This document shows, piece by piece, positions 1 through 6,625 of a stretch of 26,753 nt of DNA; within the stretch, counting starts at the first letter, position 1; each line of letters starts with the position of its first letter. A program made the translations under genes and the position numbers. The DNA lies in the IMG/VR virus record IMGVR_UViG_3300030104_000601, positions 1-26,753 of that record. One strand, 5' to 3'. The DNA is from a virus. The notes below the pieces were generated by a model, which saw nothing but the letters and a program-made list of their open reading frames with translations, ran no database searches and was not told the DNA's origin.

Positions 1-35
1 TACACGAAACATTAACAAACGTAGAAATTACATAA
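1..35 (+). CDS. 3' end of the tail fibre gene, if the ends join
   Basis: The frame that is open at the last base of the window continues here when the ends are joined: the split codon A|TA, then ten codons reading H-E-T-L-T-N-V-E-I-T, and TAA at 33-35. The stop lies two bases before the ATG of the tape measure gene at 37, the same tight packing as elsewhere. The pattern of alternating hydrophobic residues ending in V-E-I-T suits the last beta strand of a phage fibre. That this is the fibre's end depends on the genome being circular or circularly permuted, which is inferred and not shown. Confidence 0.6.
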   Translation, partial: HETLTNVEIT

Positions 36-36
36 T

Positions 37-1971
37 ATGGCAACAGAAAATATAGACATAAATTTAAATATAATAGATGCAAAGGCACAAAATACGTTAG
101 GTGGATTAATTGAGAAATTAGACGCATTAAGAAATAAAATACAAGACGTAGAAATTGGTACAGAAGCATTTGAGAAACTGTCTAGAGAAATACAACAAAC
201 AAGTTCTGAAATAAAAGTTCTAGAAAAAAATCTAGAGGGTTTAGAACCACAACAAAAGGCTGAAGCCTTCTTAAAAATGGGTGAAGGTATCGCAGGTGGA
301 TTTATGGCGGCTCAGGGTGCTATGGGTTTATTGGGTGTAGAATCTGAAGATTTAGAAAAAATACAAGTAAAGGTACAATCTGCTATTGCTATAGCTATGG
401 GTATTCGTATGATGTCTGAGGCAGCTTTAATGGCTAAAACAGCAAAAAGGGTTATTTTAGAAAAGGCGAGTACAGTAGCGACAAAAGCTAATACAGTAGC
501 AACTTATGCAGCAGTCGCAGCACAAAAGTTTTTATCGAAAGGTCTAGGCATAACAATAAAAGGTCTAAAGGGTTTAAAAGTAGCTGTAATGACTACAGGT
601 ATTGGTGCATTAGTAATAGGTGTTACTAGCTTAGTATCAAAACTAACAGGTAGTAAAGGGGCAAATAAAGGATTAAGTGAGTTCGAAAAAAGAATGAATG
701 CTGTTAGTCGTGAACTTGAAGAAGCTAATAGATTACTAGGTCGTGATCGTGAAAAGATGTTACGTGATATAGGTGAGGTCGAAGAAAACCATGCAGACAC
801 AAGAAAACGTGAAGCAGAAGAACAAATAGAAGATAAAAAGGCATTAATTGAATTGCTAAAAGAAGAAAAAGGAAATGTACAATCTCAGATAAAGGCTTAT
901 AATCAAATAGAAGCGTTTTACGGTTCTGAAAAAGCTAATGAATACTGGCAAAACTTAAAAGATGCAGGTATAGTTAATATTGACGTAACACAAAGTTATG
1001 CAGGTGCTATTGAAGATTTACAAGACGAAATAATAGAACTAGGTAAAGTAACGGTCGATGCTCAAAAAGATAGTATTTTATTTAATAGAGCGCAAGAAAA
1101 TATAACAAATACACTAAAAAAAGTTACAGATGCTATTAAAGACCGTCAAAAAGAAGAAGATAAAGCACGAGAAAAAAGAAAAGAACAAAGAAAACAAGAC
1201 AAAGAAGATACGTTAGCATTAGAACAAGAACTAATTTTATTAAGAATAGAAGACGAAAATGACAGGGCACGTAAGGAACTCGAAATACAAAAAGAAAACG
1301 ACATAGCTAAATTAAAAGGGGCTTTGAATTTTAACGAACAAAAGAAACTAATTGAAGACAAATACAAACTATTAAATCAAGAACTTGAAGACGAAATAAA
1401 TGACGCATGGTGGGATAATTTTATAGCACAAAATGACGCATGGAATGAGGCACAATTAGAAGAGCAAGAAATGATTGCAAAAACAAAACAAGATGAACTT
1501 GACGCAATAGAAGAACGAAAAGCCGCAAGAGACACACTAACATCACATCAGTTAGCAGCCTTAGGACAAATAGCACAATTATTTGATCAAAATTCTGTTG
1601 CAGGTAAAGCGGCAGCGCTTGCAGAGATAGCAGCAAATACGGGTGTAGGATTTATACAAGCTTTACGAGTAGCGCAAGAAGGAGCGTTACAAAGTACACC
1701 GTTTGCTTTCCCTATATTTTATGCATCACAAATAGCAGCGGTATTAGGTGCAGCAAATCAAGCTAAATCTATATTAGGTGCAGGTGGTGGTACGTCAGGG
1801 CCTAGCGATATTGGTGCAGGTTCTGTACCTGACACAATGCAGCCAGCGTCAGGTGCATTTACATTAGGTGGTGGTATAGAACAAGAACCGTTAAAAGCCT
1901 TTGTAGTTACTGACGAACTTTCTGACAGTCAAGATATGTTAGCTAACATTAGAAGAAGATCAACTATTTAA
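37..1971 (+). CDS. Tail tape measure protein
   Basis: The 644-residue product is probably the tape measure protein, which fills the tail tube, sets tail length and leaves the tube at DNA injection. Residues 1-80 are helical with regular charged heptads. Residues 85-205 are alanine- and glycine-rich with long hydrophobic stretches (VAVMTTGIGALVIGVTSLV near 180-200). Residues about 345-480 form a highly charged coiled coil. Residues about 515-590 are again hydrophobic, with a glycine-rich tail. This hydrophobic/coiled-coil/hydrophobic layout is typical of Bacteroidota phage tape measures. At about 0.15 nm per residue it predicts a tail near 95-100 nm. Its gene lies downstream of the fibre (across the ends) and upstream of the head genes, which is an unusual place. 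The family call rests on composition and context; no catalytic motif is expected or seen. Confidence 0.8.
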   Translation: MATENIDINLNIIDAKAQNTLGGLIEKLDALRNKIQDVEIGTEAFEKLSREIQQTSSEIKVLEKNLEGLEPQQKAEAFLKMGEGIAGGFMAAQGAMGLLGVESEDLEKIQVKVQSAIAIAMGIRMMSEAALMAKTAKRVILEKASTVATKANTVATYAAVAAQKFLSKGLGITIKGLKGLKVAVMTTGIGALVIGVTSLVSKLTGSKGANKGLSEFEKRMNAVSRELEEANRLLGRDREKMLRDIGEVEENHADTRKREAEEQIEDKKALIELLKEEKGNVQSQIKAYNQIEAFYGSEKANEYWQNLKDAGIVNIDVTQSYAGAIEDLQDEIIELGKVTVDAQKDSILFNRAQENITNTLKKVTDAIKDRQKEEDKAREKRKEQRKQDKEDTLALEQELILLRIEDENDRARKELEIQKENDIAKLKGALNFNEQKKLIEDKYKLLNQELEDEINDAWWDNFIAQNDAWNEAQLEEQEMIAKTKQDELDAIEERKAARDTLTSHQLAALGQIAQLFDQNSVAGKAAALAEIAANTGVGFIQALRVAQEGALQSTPFAFPIFYASQIAAVLGAANQAKSILGAGGGTSGPSDIGAGSVPDTMQPASGAFTLGGGIEQEPLKAFVVTDELSDSQDMLANIRRRSTI

Positions 1972-1994
1972 AAATGAAACGAAAATAAATTATT

Positions 1995-2004
1995 TATATT
2001 ATAT
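1995..2004 (+). promoter_or_regulatory. TATATTATAT box 3 nt before the protease ATG
   Basis: An exact TATATTATAT ends three bases before the ATG at 2008, in the 36-bp gap between tape measure and protease. It is one of four copies with exactly this spacing. I read it as a promoter element, possibly giving a leaderless mRNA; a translation signal is the alternative. Confidence 0.5.
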
Positions 2005-2007
2005 CAT

Positions 2008-2619
2008 ATGAAGAAGAAACCAACAAAAATAACAGAACTTGTTATAAGTGAAGAAAACGAAGCACTAGCAATAGATGCAATTTCATTAGTAAGTTCACCA
2101 GCAATAGAAGTAGATTTTATATTTTTCGGTAAAGAAAAAAACAATCTTACATTTGCTAAAGTAGACGAAGAAAAACGTGAGCTTATATCACCAGCGCTTA
2201 TACCACTTAAACAAATATATAGATACGACCCTAATACAGACCAAGAATACTACGTATATTTTAGTAAGGACACTGTAAAAAAAGCAGCTTATAGTTACTT
2301 AAAAAATAACAATCACCACAAAGCTACATACGAACATCAACAAAGAGTAGCGGGTGTTTTAACTGTAGAATCATGGATTAAAGAAGGTGATCAAGACAAG
2401 TCTAAATTATACGGCTACGATTTAAGTGACGGTACATGGTTTGTAAAAATGAAGATTGAAAATGACGAACTTTGGCAAAAAATAAAAGAAGGTGAACTTA
2501 AAGGACTTTCAATAGAAGGTTACTTTGTAGATAAATTAGAAAACATGGGTAAACAATACACTGACGAAGACATAAGAAAAGCCTATAAAGAATTAGTAAA
2601 AGAAGGTAAAATAAAATAA
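2008..2619 (+). CDS. Prohead maturation protease (XkdF / Peptidase S78_2-like)
   Basis: The 203-residue protein resembles the PBSX XkdF-type putative serine protease (Peptidase_S78_2), which trims scaffold and capsid proteins inside the prohead. Visible signatures are ATYEHQ around His110, VESWIKE at 120-126, GTWFVKMKI at 142-150, and KGLSIEGYF at 165-173 with Ser168. His110 and Ser168 are the likely catalytic pair. The length suits a stand-alone protease with no fused scaffold. The next gene encodes an acidic coiled-coil scaffold-like protein and the one after it the capsid protein, the usual protease-scaffold-capsid order. No Shine-Dalgarno precedes the ATG; instead there is a TATATTATAT box three bases upstream. 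Confidence 0.85.
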   Translation: MKKKPTKITELVISEENEALAIDAISLVSSPAIEVDFIFFGKEKNNLTFAKVDEEKRELISPALIPLKQIYRYDPNTDQEYYVYFSKDTVKKAAYSYLKNNNHHKATYEHQQRVAGVLTVESWIKEGDQDKSKLYGYDLSDGTWFVKMKIENDELWQKIKEGELKGLSIEGYFVDKLENMGKQYTDEDIRKAYKELVKEGKIK

Positions 2620-2631
2620 AACTTAAACAAT

Positions 2632-2641
2632 TATATTATAT
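2632..2641 (+). promoter_or_regulatory. TATATTATAT box 19 nt before the scaffold ATG
   Basis: An exact copy of the recurrent box lies in the gap between protease and scaffold genes. It ends 19 bases before the ATG at 2661, the same distance as the near copy before the gene at 14238. If it is a -10-type element, the mRNA leader would be short but not absent. Confidence 0.45.
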
Positions 2642-2660
2642 ATTATAAAAACTAATAACA

Positions 2661-3368
2661 ATGGAACTAAAAACACAAATTTTAAACGCTTTAGGTCTTA
2701 ACAAAGACGAAGAAGTGAAGTTAGAGTACCAAGCTAAACTTATTGACGGTACTATTATTGTTTCTTCTGCAGACGTTTTAGCAGAAGGTAGCGATATATC
2801 AATACTTGCAGAAGATGGTACAACTATGCCATTGCCAGCGGGTTCATACGAAGTAGAAGACGGTACAACTTTCGAAGTAGTAGACGAAGGTATTATTGCT
2901 TCTATAGGTGAAACTGAAGAAGTAGAAGAAGAAGAAGACGAAACAGAAGCTAGAAAAGAAGAAGACGAATACTCTGAAGAACTTTTAGAAGAAGTAGTAG
3001 AACCTTCAGAAGTTACTGAAGAAGTAAGACATCCTAAAAAGATTAAAACTACTGAAGAAGTAGAATTTAACAAAGAAGCAGTTATTGAAGAAATAGGTGC
3101 AGTAATTAAAGAACTATTAACTGAAGTAAGAAACGACATTAGTAGACTTTCTGGTGAGCTTGACGAAATTAAAGGTGTAAACGAAAACCTTGAAATAGAA
3201 AAGGAGACATTATCAGCTCAATTAGAAGAACTATCTAAAGAACCAGCGTCTGATCCTATTACAGTAAATAAGTTTTCTGACGAAAAAACAAAAGAATTAA
3301 CACCAGTAGACTACAGAAACATGACTAGACAAGAAAAATACTGGTACAACATAAATAAAAATAAATAA
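2661..3368 (+). CDS. Scaffold-like acidic coiled-coil protein
   Basis: The 235-residue protein has a small ordered N-terminal domain (residues 1-90, with two similar segments carrying D-G-T motifs), a very acidic low-complexity stretch (about 88-125, runs of Glu) and a predicted coiled coil (about 140-200, heptads around IKELLTEVRNDISRLSGELD). The C-terminus is basic and aromatic (KYWYNINKNK). Position between prohead protease and major capsid protein, acidity and coiled coil all fit an internal scaffold that directs capsid assembly and is then cleaved. The N-terminal 60-90 residues resemble segments found in Bacteroidota phage scaffold or structural proteins, but I cannot name a family. The A-rich leader has no Shine-Dalgarno. 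Confidence 0.65.
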   Translation: MELKTQILNALGLNKDEEVKLEYQAKLIDGTIIVSSADVLAEGSDISILAEDGTTMPLPAGSYEVEDGTTFEVVDEGIIASIGETEEVEEEEDETEARKEEDEYSEELLEEVVEPSEVTEEVRHPKKIKTTEEVEFNKEAVIEEIGAVIKELLTEVRNDISRLSGELDEIKGVNENLEIEKETLSAQLEELSKEPASDPITVNKFSDEKTKELTPVDYRNMTRQEKYWYNINKNK

Positions 3369-3394
3369 TTAATTAACTAAAAAAATTAAAAACG

Positions 3395-4246
3395 ATGGCA
3401 TTAACAATCACGAGTAGCTCGTATGCTGGCAAACATGCAGGACTTTACGTAAATGCGGCTTTAAAAGCGGCAGATAGTTTAGAGTATATGACAGTACGAG
3501 AAAATGTTAATTACAAAGAAGTGATTAACAAGGTAGCAGGATCAAACCTAGTAAAAGACGCAACGTGTGACTTTACTGAAAATTCTGCAACATTAACATT
3601 AACAGAACAAGTATTAGAAGTAGAGCCGTTTCAAATTAATATTGACGTTTGTAAAAAGACTATGTTATCTGATTGGACTTACGATCAACAAGACGACTTT
3701 GTAGCTTATGCTATGACACATTTATCTGATAGTATTGCAGACAGTATTGAATTTAACATCTGGCAGGGTAACACATCTACGTCAGGACAATTTAACGCTT
3801 TATCTGCTTCAGGTATGACTACATCTTCTGCTTCTGCAGCTTATACAGCGGCTAACATTATCGCTAACTTAGGTACTTTAGCAGCTGACATACCAGCGGC
3901 AGTATATGGTAAAGATGATCTATATATCTACATGAATAAGAAGACTTACAGATTTTACATTTCTGCTATTTCTGCTTTATCTGCATTTCCTTTCAATCAC
4001 ATGGGCGAGTACACACCTGAGTTCGAAGGTATCAAAATTGCAGTTTGTTCAGGTGTAGCTGATAACGTAATGTTTGCAGGTCAAAAATCTAACGCATTTT
4101 TCGGCACATCACTTTCTAGTGATTTAACTGAAGTAAAAGTTTTAGATATGTCTGAAATTACAGGAAGTGACGTAGTAAGAATGGTTTGTAGATACACTGC
4201 AGGTGTTCAGGTAGGTGTACCTTCAGACTTCACGAAACAATCGTAA
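3395..4246 (+). CDS. Major capsid protein
   Basis: The 283-residue protein is the best candidate for the major capsid protein, forming the icosahedral shell and presumably of HK97 fold. Support comes from its place right after protease and scaffold, a length normal for such proteins, and its layout: a helical segment (about 105-125, DFVAYAMTHLSDSIADSIE), an A/S/T-rich region at about 137-170, and a C-terminal strand-rich part ending in YTAGVQVGVPSDFTKQ, similar to capsid proteins of flavobacterial phages. Codon use and a clean A-rich leader (TTAAAAACG before ATG) suggest strong expression. There is no separate decoration protein beside it. The HK97 fold is inferred from family resemblance, not shown. 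Confidence 0.8.
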   Translation: MALTITSSSYAGKHAGLYVNAALKAADSLEYMTVRENVNYKEVINKVAGSNLVKDATCDFTENSATLTLTEQVLEVEPFQINIDVCKKTMLSDWTYDQQDDFVAYAMTHLSDSIADSIEFNIWQGNTSTSGQFNALSASGMTTSSASAAYTAANIIANLGTLAADIPAAVYGKDDLYIYMNKKTYRFYISAISALSAFPFNHMGEYTPEFEGIKIAVCSGVADNVMFAGQKSNAFFGTSLSSDLTEVKVLDMSEITGSDVVRMVCRYTAGVQVGVPSDFTKQS

Positions 4247-4277
4247 ATATAAATATTAACTTAAAAACCTAAAAACA

Positions 4278-4841
4278 ATGGCTTGTAATTTAACAAAAGG
4301 ACGTAACATAACATGTAGAGACGGTATTGGTGGTGTAAAAGCTATATACCTTGTACAGCATGATGAACTTACGTCTTTCACAGCAGCAAGTGGTGAAGTT
4401 ACTGATTTAGATTTAGGTTCTGGTGACGATATTTATAAATACATTTTAAAACGTGGTACGGGAAGTGTTACAGAAACTATTAACGCATCTAGCGAAAATG
4501 GTACTGTATTTTACACACATTCTGTAAATATCAAGCTTCACAATTTAACAAAAGAAGATCAAAACGAAATTAAACTTTTAGCACAGCAAAGAATGGTAGT
4601 ATTTGCTGAACTTAACCAGTTAAACAGCACAGGTAAAAACACTATCGTAGCTTGTGGTTTAGATAACGGGTGTGAGTTATCAGCGGGTACATCAGTATCA
4701 GGTGTTGCTCTAGGTGATATGATCGGTTATGATTTTACTTTCGAAGCTCAAGAACCAAACCCTATGCAATTAGTAGCAGATTACACTACAACACCGTTTG
4801 ACAACGGCGCGTTTACATTTAATGAGATAGTACAAAACTAA
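4278..4841 (+). CDS. Probable major tail tube protein
   Basis: The 187-residue protein begins MACNLTKGRNITCRDGIGGV. This is a recognisable start of a protein common in Bacteroidota siphophages that is generally taken as the major tail (tube) protein. The rest is beta-rich, with a central EDQNEIKLLAQQRMVVF helix and strand, as in tube proteins of the gpV/Hcp fold. It lies directly after the capsid gene with a 31-bp A-rich leader and is followed by the strongest terminator in the window, as expected for an abundant virion protein. It is far from the other tail genes. Alternatives are a head decoration or head-tail joining protein. Confidence 0.65.
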   Translation: MACNLTKGRNITCRDGIGGVKAIYLVQHDELTSFTAASGEVTDLDLGSGDDIYKYILKRGTGSVTETINASSENGTVFYTHSVNIKLHNLTKEDQNEIKLLAQQRMVVFAELNQLNSTGKNTIVACGLDNGCELSAGTSVSGVALGDMIGYDFTFEAQEPNPMQLVADYTTTPFDNGAFTFNEIVQN

Positions 4842-4862
4842 ATGTAAATGTTTTATATAAAT

Positions 4863-4892
4863 AAAGGGGGGCATATAGCCTCCCTTTTTTTT
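4863..4892 (+). terminator. Rho-independent terminator after the capsid/tail-tube genes
   Basis: The arms 4863-4872 (AAAGGGGGGC) and 4878-4887 (GCCTCCCTTT) form a 10-bp stem with one G·U pair and an ATATA loop, running into a T tract to 4892. It is the only clear intrinsic terminator I find in the window. It closes the transcript carrying scaffold, capsid and tail tube genes. Confidence 0.92.
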
Positions 4893-4899
4893 AACTTTG
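4892..4899 (+). promoter_or_regulatory. Bacteroidota-type -7 box TAACTTTG
   Basis: TAACTTTG matches the Bacteroidota -7 consensus TAnnTTTG and lies 13 bases before the ATG at 4913, directly on the T tract of the terminator. The upstream -33 position falls in the terminator and shows no clear TTTG. It would restart transcription for the small structural genes, LamG protein and portal. Confidence 0.55.
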
Positions 4900-4912
4900 T
4901 AAAAAATAAACT

Positions 4913-5080
4913 ATGTACAAACTAAAAGATGAATATAAAGGTGTTACGGTTAATAAGACTGGTCGTATGATTATTTTAGATAACGTAAAACCTAACGAAG
5001 TAGAACTATTAGGTGTAGAACACTTCTTTACTAAGACAAAAACAAAGAAAAAACAAACACCACCACCAAGTCAGTTATAA
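4913..5080 (+). CDS. Small 55-residue protein of the structural region
   Basis: This short frame reads MYKLKDEYKGVTVNKTGRMI and continues to a lysine/proline-rich end (KTKTKKKQTPPPSQL). It starts 13 bases after a TAACTTTG box and fills an otherwise empty 277-bp gap. The N-terminal KLKDEYKG..V and the IILDNVKPNEVELL segment look like a small beta domain. Small proteins of this kind often sit between capsid/tail tube and connector genes in Bacteroidota phages, but I do not know the function. Codon use (GAC/GAA, GGT, TTA) matches the neighbours. Confidence 0.75.
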   Translation: MYKLKDEYKGVTVNKTGRMIILDNVKPNEVELLGVEHFFTKTKTKKKQTPPPSQL

Positions 5081-5105
5081 AAATAGAAAATAAAAAGAAC
5101 TTTTT

Positions 5106-5115
5106 TATATTATAT
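5106..5115 (+). promoter_or_regulatory. TATATTATAT box 3 nt before ATG 5119
   Basis: An exact copy of the recurrent box, preceded by a run of T, ends three bases before the ATG at 5119. The position relative to the start is identical to those at 2008, 17397 and 19091. Confidence 0.5.
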
Positions 5116-5118
5116 AGT

Positions 5119-5595
5119 ATGATAACAGGTGTTTATGGTAGTACAATAACGGCATATTTAACTTTAGAAGAAAAAAGAATAGATACAGCTAAGGCAATAT
5201 CTAAAGTACAATATCTTTTTAAGTTTACTAACGATATGACTAAAACAGTTAAGTATTGTTATGCAAGAAAAACTACACATAATGACAGATATGTTAAATG
5301 TGAGTTCATACATAATACAAGTGAAGACCCTTTTACATTTAAAATTAACTTTAAACCTTATGGATTTTGGAAGTATGAAGTTTACGAAGTGACATGGATA
5401 GGTGACGTAAATATTAGTTCAGATACAGCGCCAGATAGCGAAACAGAAACACTATCTGTAGCAGATACTAATGGTGTAGTAAAAGGTAAAGTAGAAGAAG
5501 GTAAAGTATTAATACAAGAAACATCAGGCAGTGAACAAGTGAGATATACACAACATTCAGAAACGACAACAAATTATTTATATACAGATTATTAA
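5119..5595 (+). CDS. Uncharacterised phage structural-region protein
   Basis: The 158-residue protein is beta-rich: residues 1-95 alternate aromatic and charged residues (VQYLFKFTND, FKINFKPYGFWKYEVYEV). After an acidic linker come a short NGVVKGKVEEGKVLIQE segment and a Thr/Tyr-rich end. The domain looks like an immunoglobulin- or beta-sandwich-like virion protein, and similar proteins occur beside tail tube and portal genes in Bacteroidota phages. No catalytic motif is visible. It probably heads a transcript from the box three bases before the start, shared with the two following genes. A head decoration or tail ornament role is possible; the exact role is unknown. Confidence 0.7.
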   Translation: MITGVYGSTITAYLTLEEKRIDTAKAISKVQYLFKFTNDMTKTVKYCYARKTTHNDRYVKCEFIHNTSEDPFTFKINFKPYGFWKYEVYEVTWIGDVNISSDTAPDSETETLSVADTNGVVKGKVEEGKVLIQETSGSEQVRYTQHSETTTNYLYTDY

Positions 5596-5607
5596 AAACA
5601 AAAAATT

Positions 5608-5892
5608 ATGAGTTTAATAGACAATAACAATATACTACTACGTGAACAATTAGGTAAAGGTGACGGTATAGTATTTACTACAGCAAACCAGACTACAAAA
5701 GACTTTTACGCAATACATTTTGTTACTGAAAGTGTAATAGCCTCTATTACTATGGCTAATTTAACAGGTGAAAGTGCATTACATACTACTATACCGGCGG
5801 GTACGGTCATTTTTGGTAGATGTACACAGGTACAACTGACTTCAGGTGTAGCTATAGGGTATACTGAGCATGACGGTAAAACTGGCGAATAA
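5608..5892 (+). CDS. Small beta-rich structural protein
   Basis: The 94-residue protein has the pattern FYAIHFVTESVIASITMANL then TIPAGTVIFGRCTQVQLTSG followed by a terminal aliphatic strand. This motif series (a variable residue block, then 'IPAGT.I.G..T...LTSG') recurs in short Bacteroidota phage virion proteins, possibly trimeric decoration or fibre-head proteins. There are no signal peptide or membrane segments. Its stop overlaps the start of the LamG-like gene (TAATG), so the two are probably translationally coupled. The 12-bp A-rich spacer before it has no Shine-Dalgarno. Function is inferred only from pattern and place. Confidence 0.65.
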   Translation: MSLIDNNNILLREQLGKGDGIVFTTANQTTKDFYAIHFVTESVIASITMANLTGESALHTTIPAGTVIFGRCTQVQLTSGVAIGYTEHDGKTGE

Positions 5893-6623
5893 TGAAACTA
5901 GGACTAGGACTAAGTATAAACAATAGAATAGACGCAGCGTGGACACCAGCTAAACTAGGCACAAACCTTAAAATGTGGCTACGTAAAGATACAGAAATAT
6001 TTGAAGCAGATGATGACTTAGCTGAAGATACAGACAATATTACTAAATGGGGTGATCAGTCAGGTAACGGTAACCACATGCTAGCGAGTAGTAATTATTT
6101 TGATTATGATAGTGCTACAGGTGGTGTAGAAAGTTTAGACAGTACAAATAGTCGTATGTATTTAGCTACAGATGGTTCTAAAAATTTAACCTTTTCAGGT
6201 CAATTTGCATTATATATGAGATGTTCGCTTTCTACAATTTCTTCAGGTGGTAATGATCTATTTGTATATGATAGTGACGCTACAGGTGAAGATTTTTTTA
6301 GGGCTCAATCTACTACAGAAATACGTGCAAAAATAAATAACAGTACAAAAATAGGATTTACACAAAGTACACAATCACTAGATACTTTTTATAATTTTGG
6401 CTTTGAACGTGATGGTAGTAATGTCGTTACTGCATATCGTGACGGTTCATCTTTAACTAAAATAACTAGCGGGAGTTACGAAACAGGGGCTGTGTCAGGT
6501 GATTTTGTACTAGACGCAATCGGTGGACTTTTTGACGGTATTATTAAAGAAGTAGTATGGTGTGATCGTGTACTAACTGCAGACGAGCGTACAAAGCTAG
6601 ATACATATTTAGATAAATTATAA
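5892..6623 (+). CDS. LamG / concanavalin A-like lectin-domain protein
   Basis: The 243-residue protein fits a LamG-like jelly roll: LKMWLRKDTEIF near 26-37, KWGDQSGNGNHM near 52-63 (the W.DQSGNGN motif of such domains), alternating strands, and a closing FDGIIKEVVWCDRVLTADE segment near 213-232, which corresponds to the conserved final strand plus helix. These domains usually bind glycans. In a virion they decorate the capsid or tail and may help the phage hold to host surface polysaccharide. It is coupled to the preceding small structural gene and lies two bases ahead of the portal gene. I see no catalytic glycosidase residues. Confidence 0.75.
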   Translation: MKLGLGLSINNRIDAAWTPAKLGTNLKMWLRKDTEIFEADDDLAEDTDNITKWGDQSGNGNHMLASSNYFDYDSATGGVESLDSTNSRMYLATDGSKNLTFSGQFALYMRCSLSTISSGGNDLFVYDSDATGEDFFRAQSTTEIRAKINNSTKIGFTQSTQSLDTFYNFGFERDGSNVVTAYRDGSSLTKITSGSYETGAVSGDFVLDAIGGLFDGIIKEVVWCDRVLTADERTKLDTYLDKL

Positions 6624-6625
6624 CT

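Noticed and set aside
2636-3139. 167-codon reverse-strand frame
   Set aside because: It is Ser-rich because it is the reverse of Glu-rich coding DNA (GAA/GAC repeats) in the scaffold-like gene; no start signal and no known pattern.
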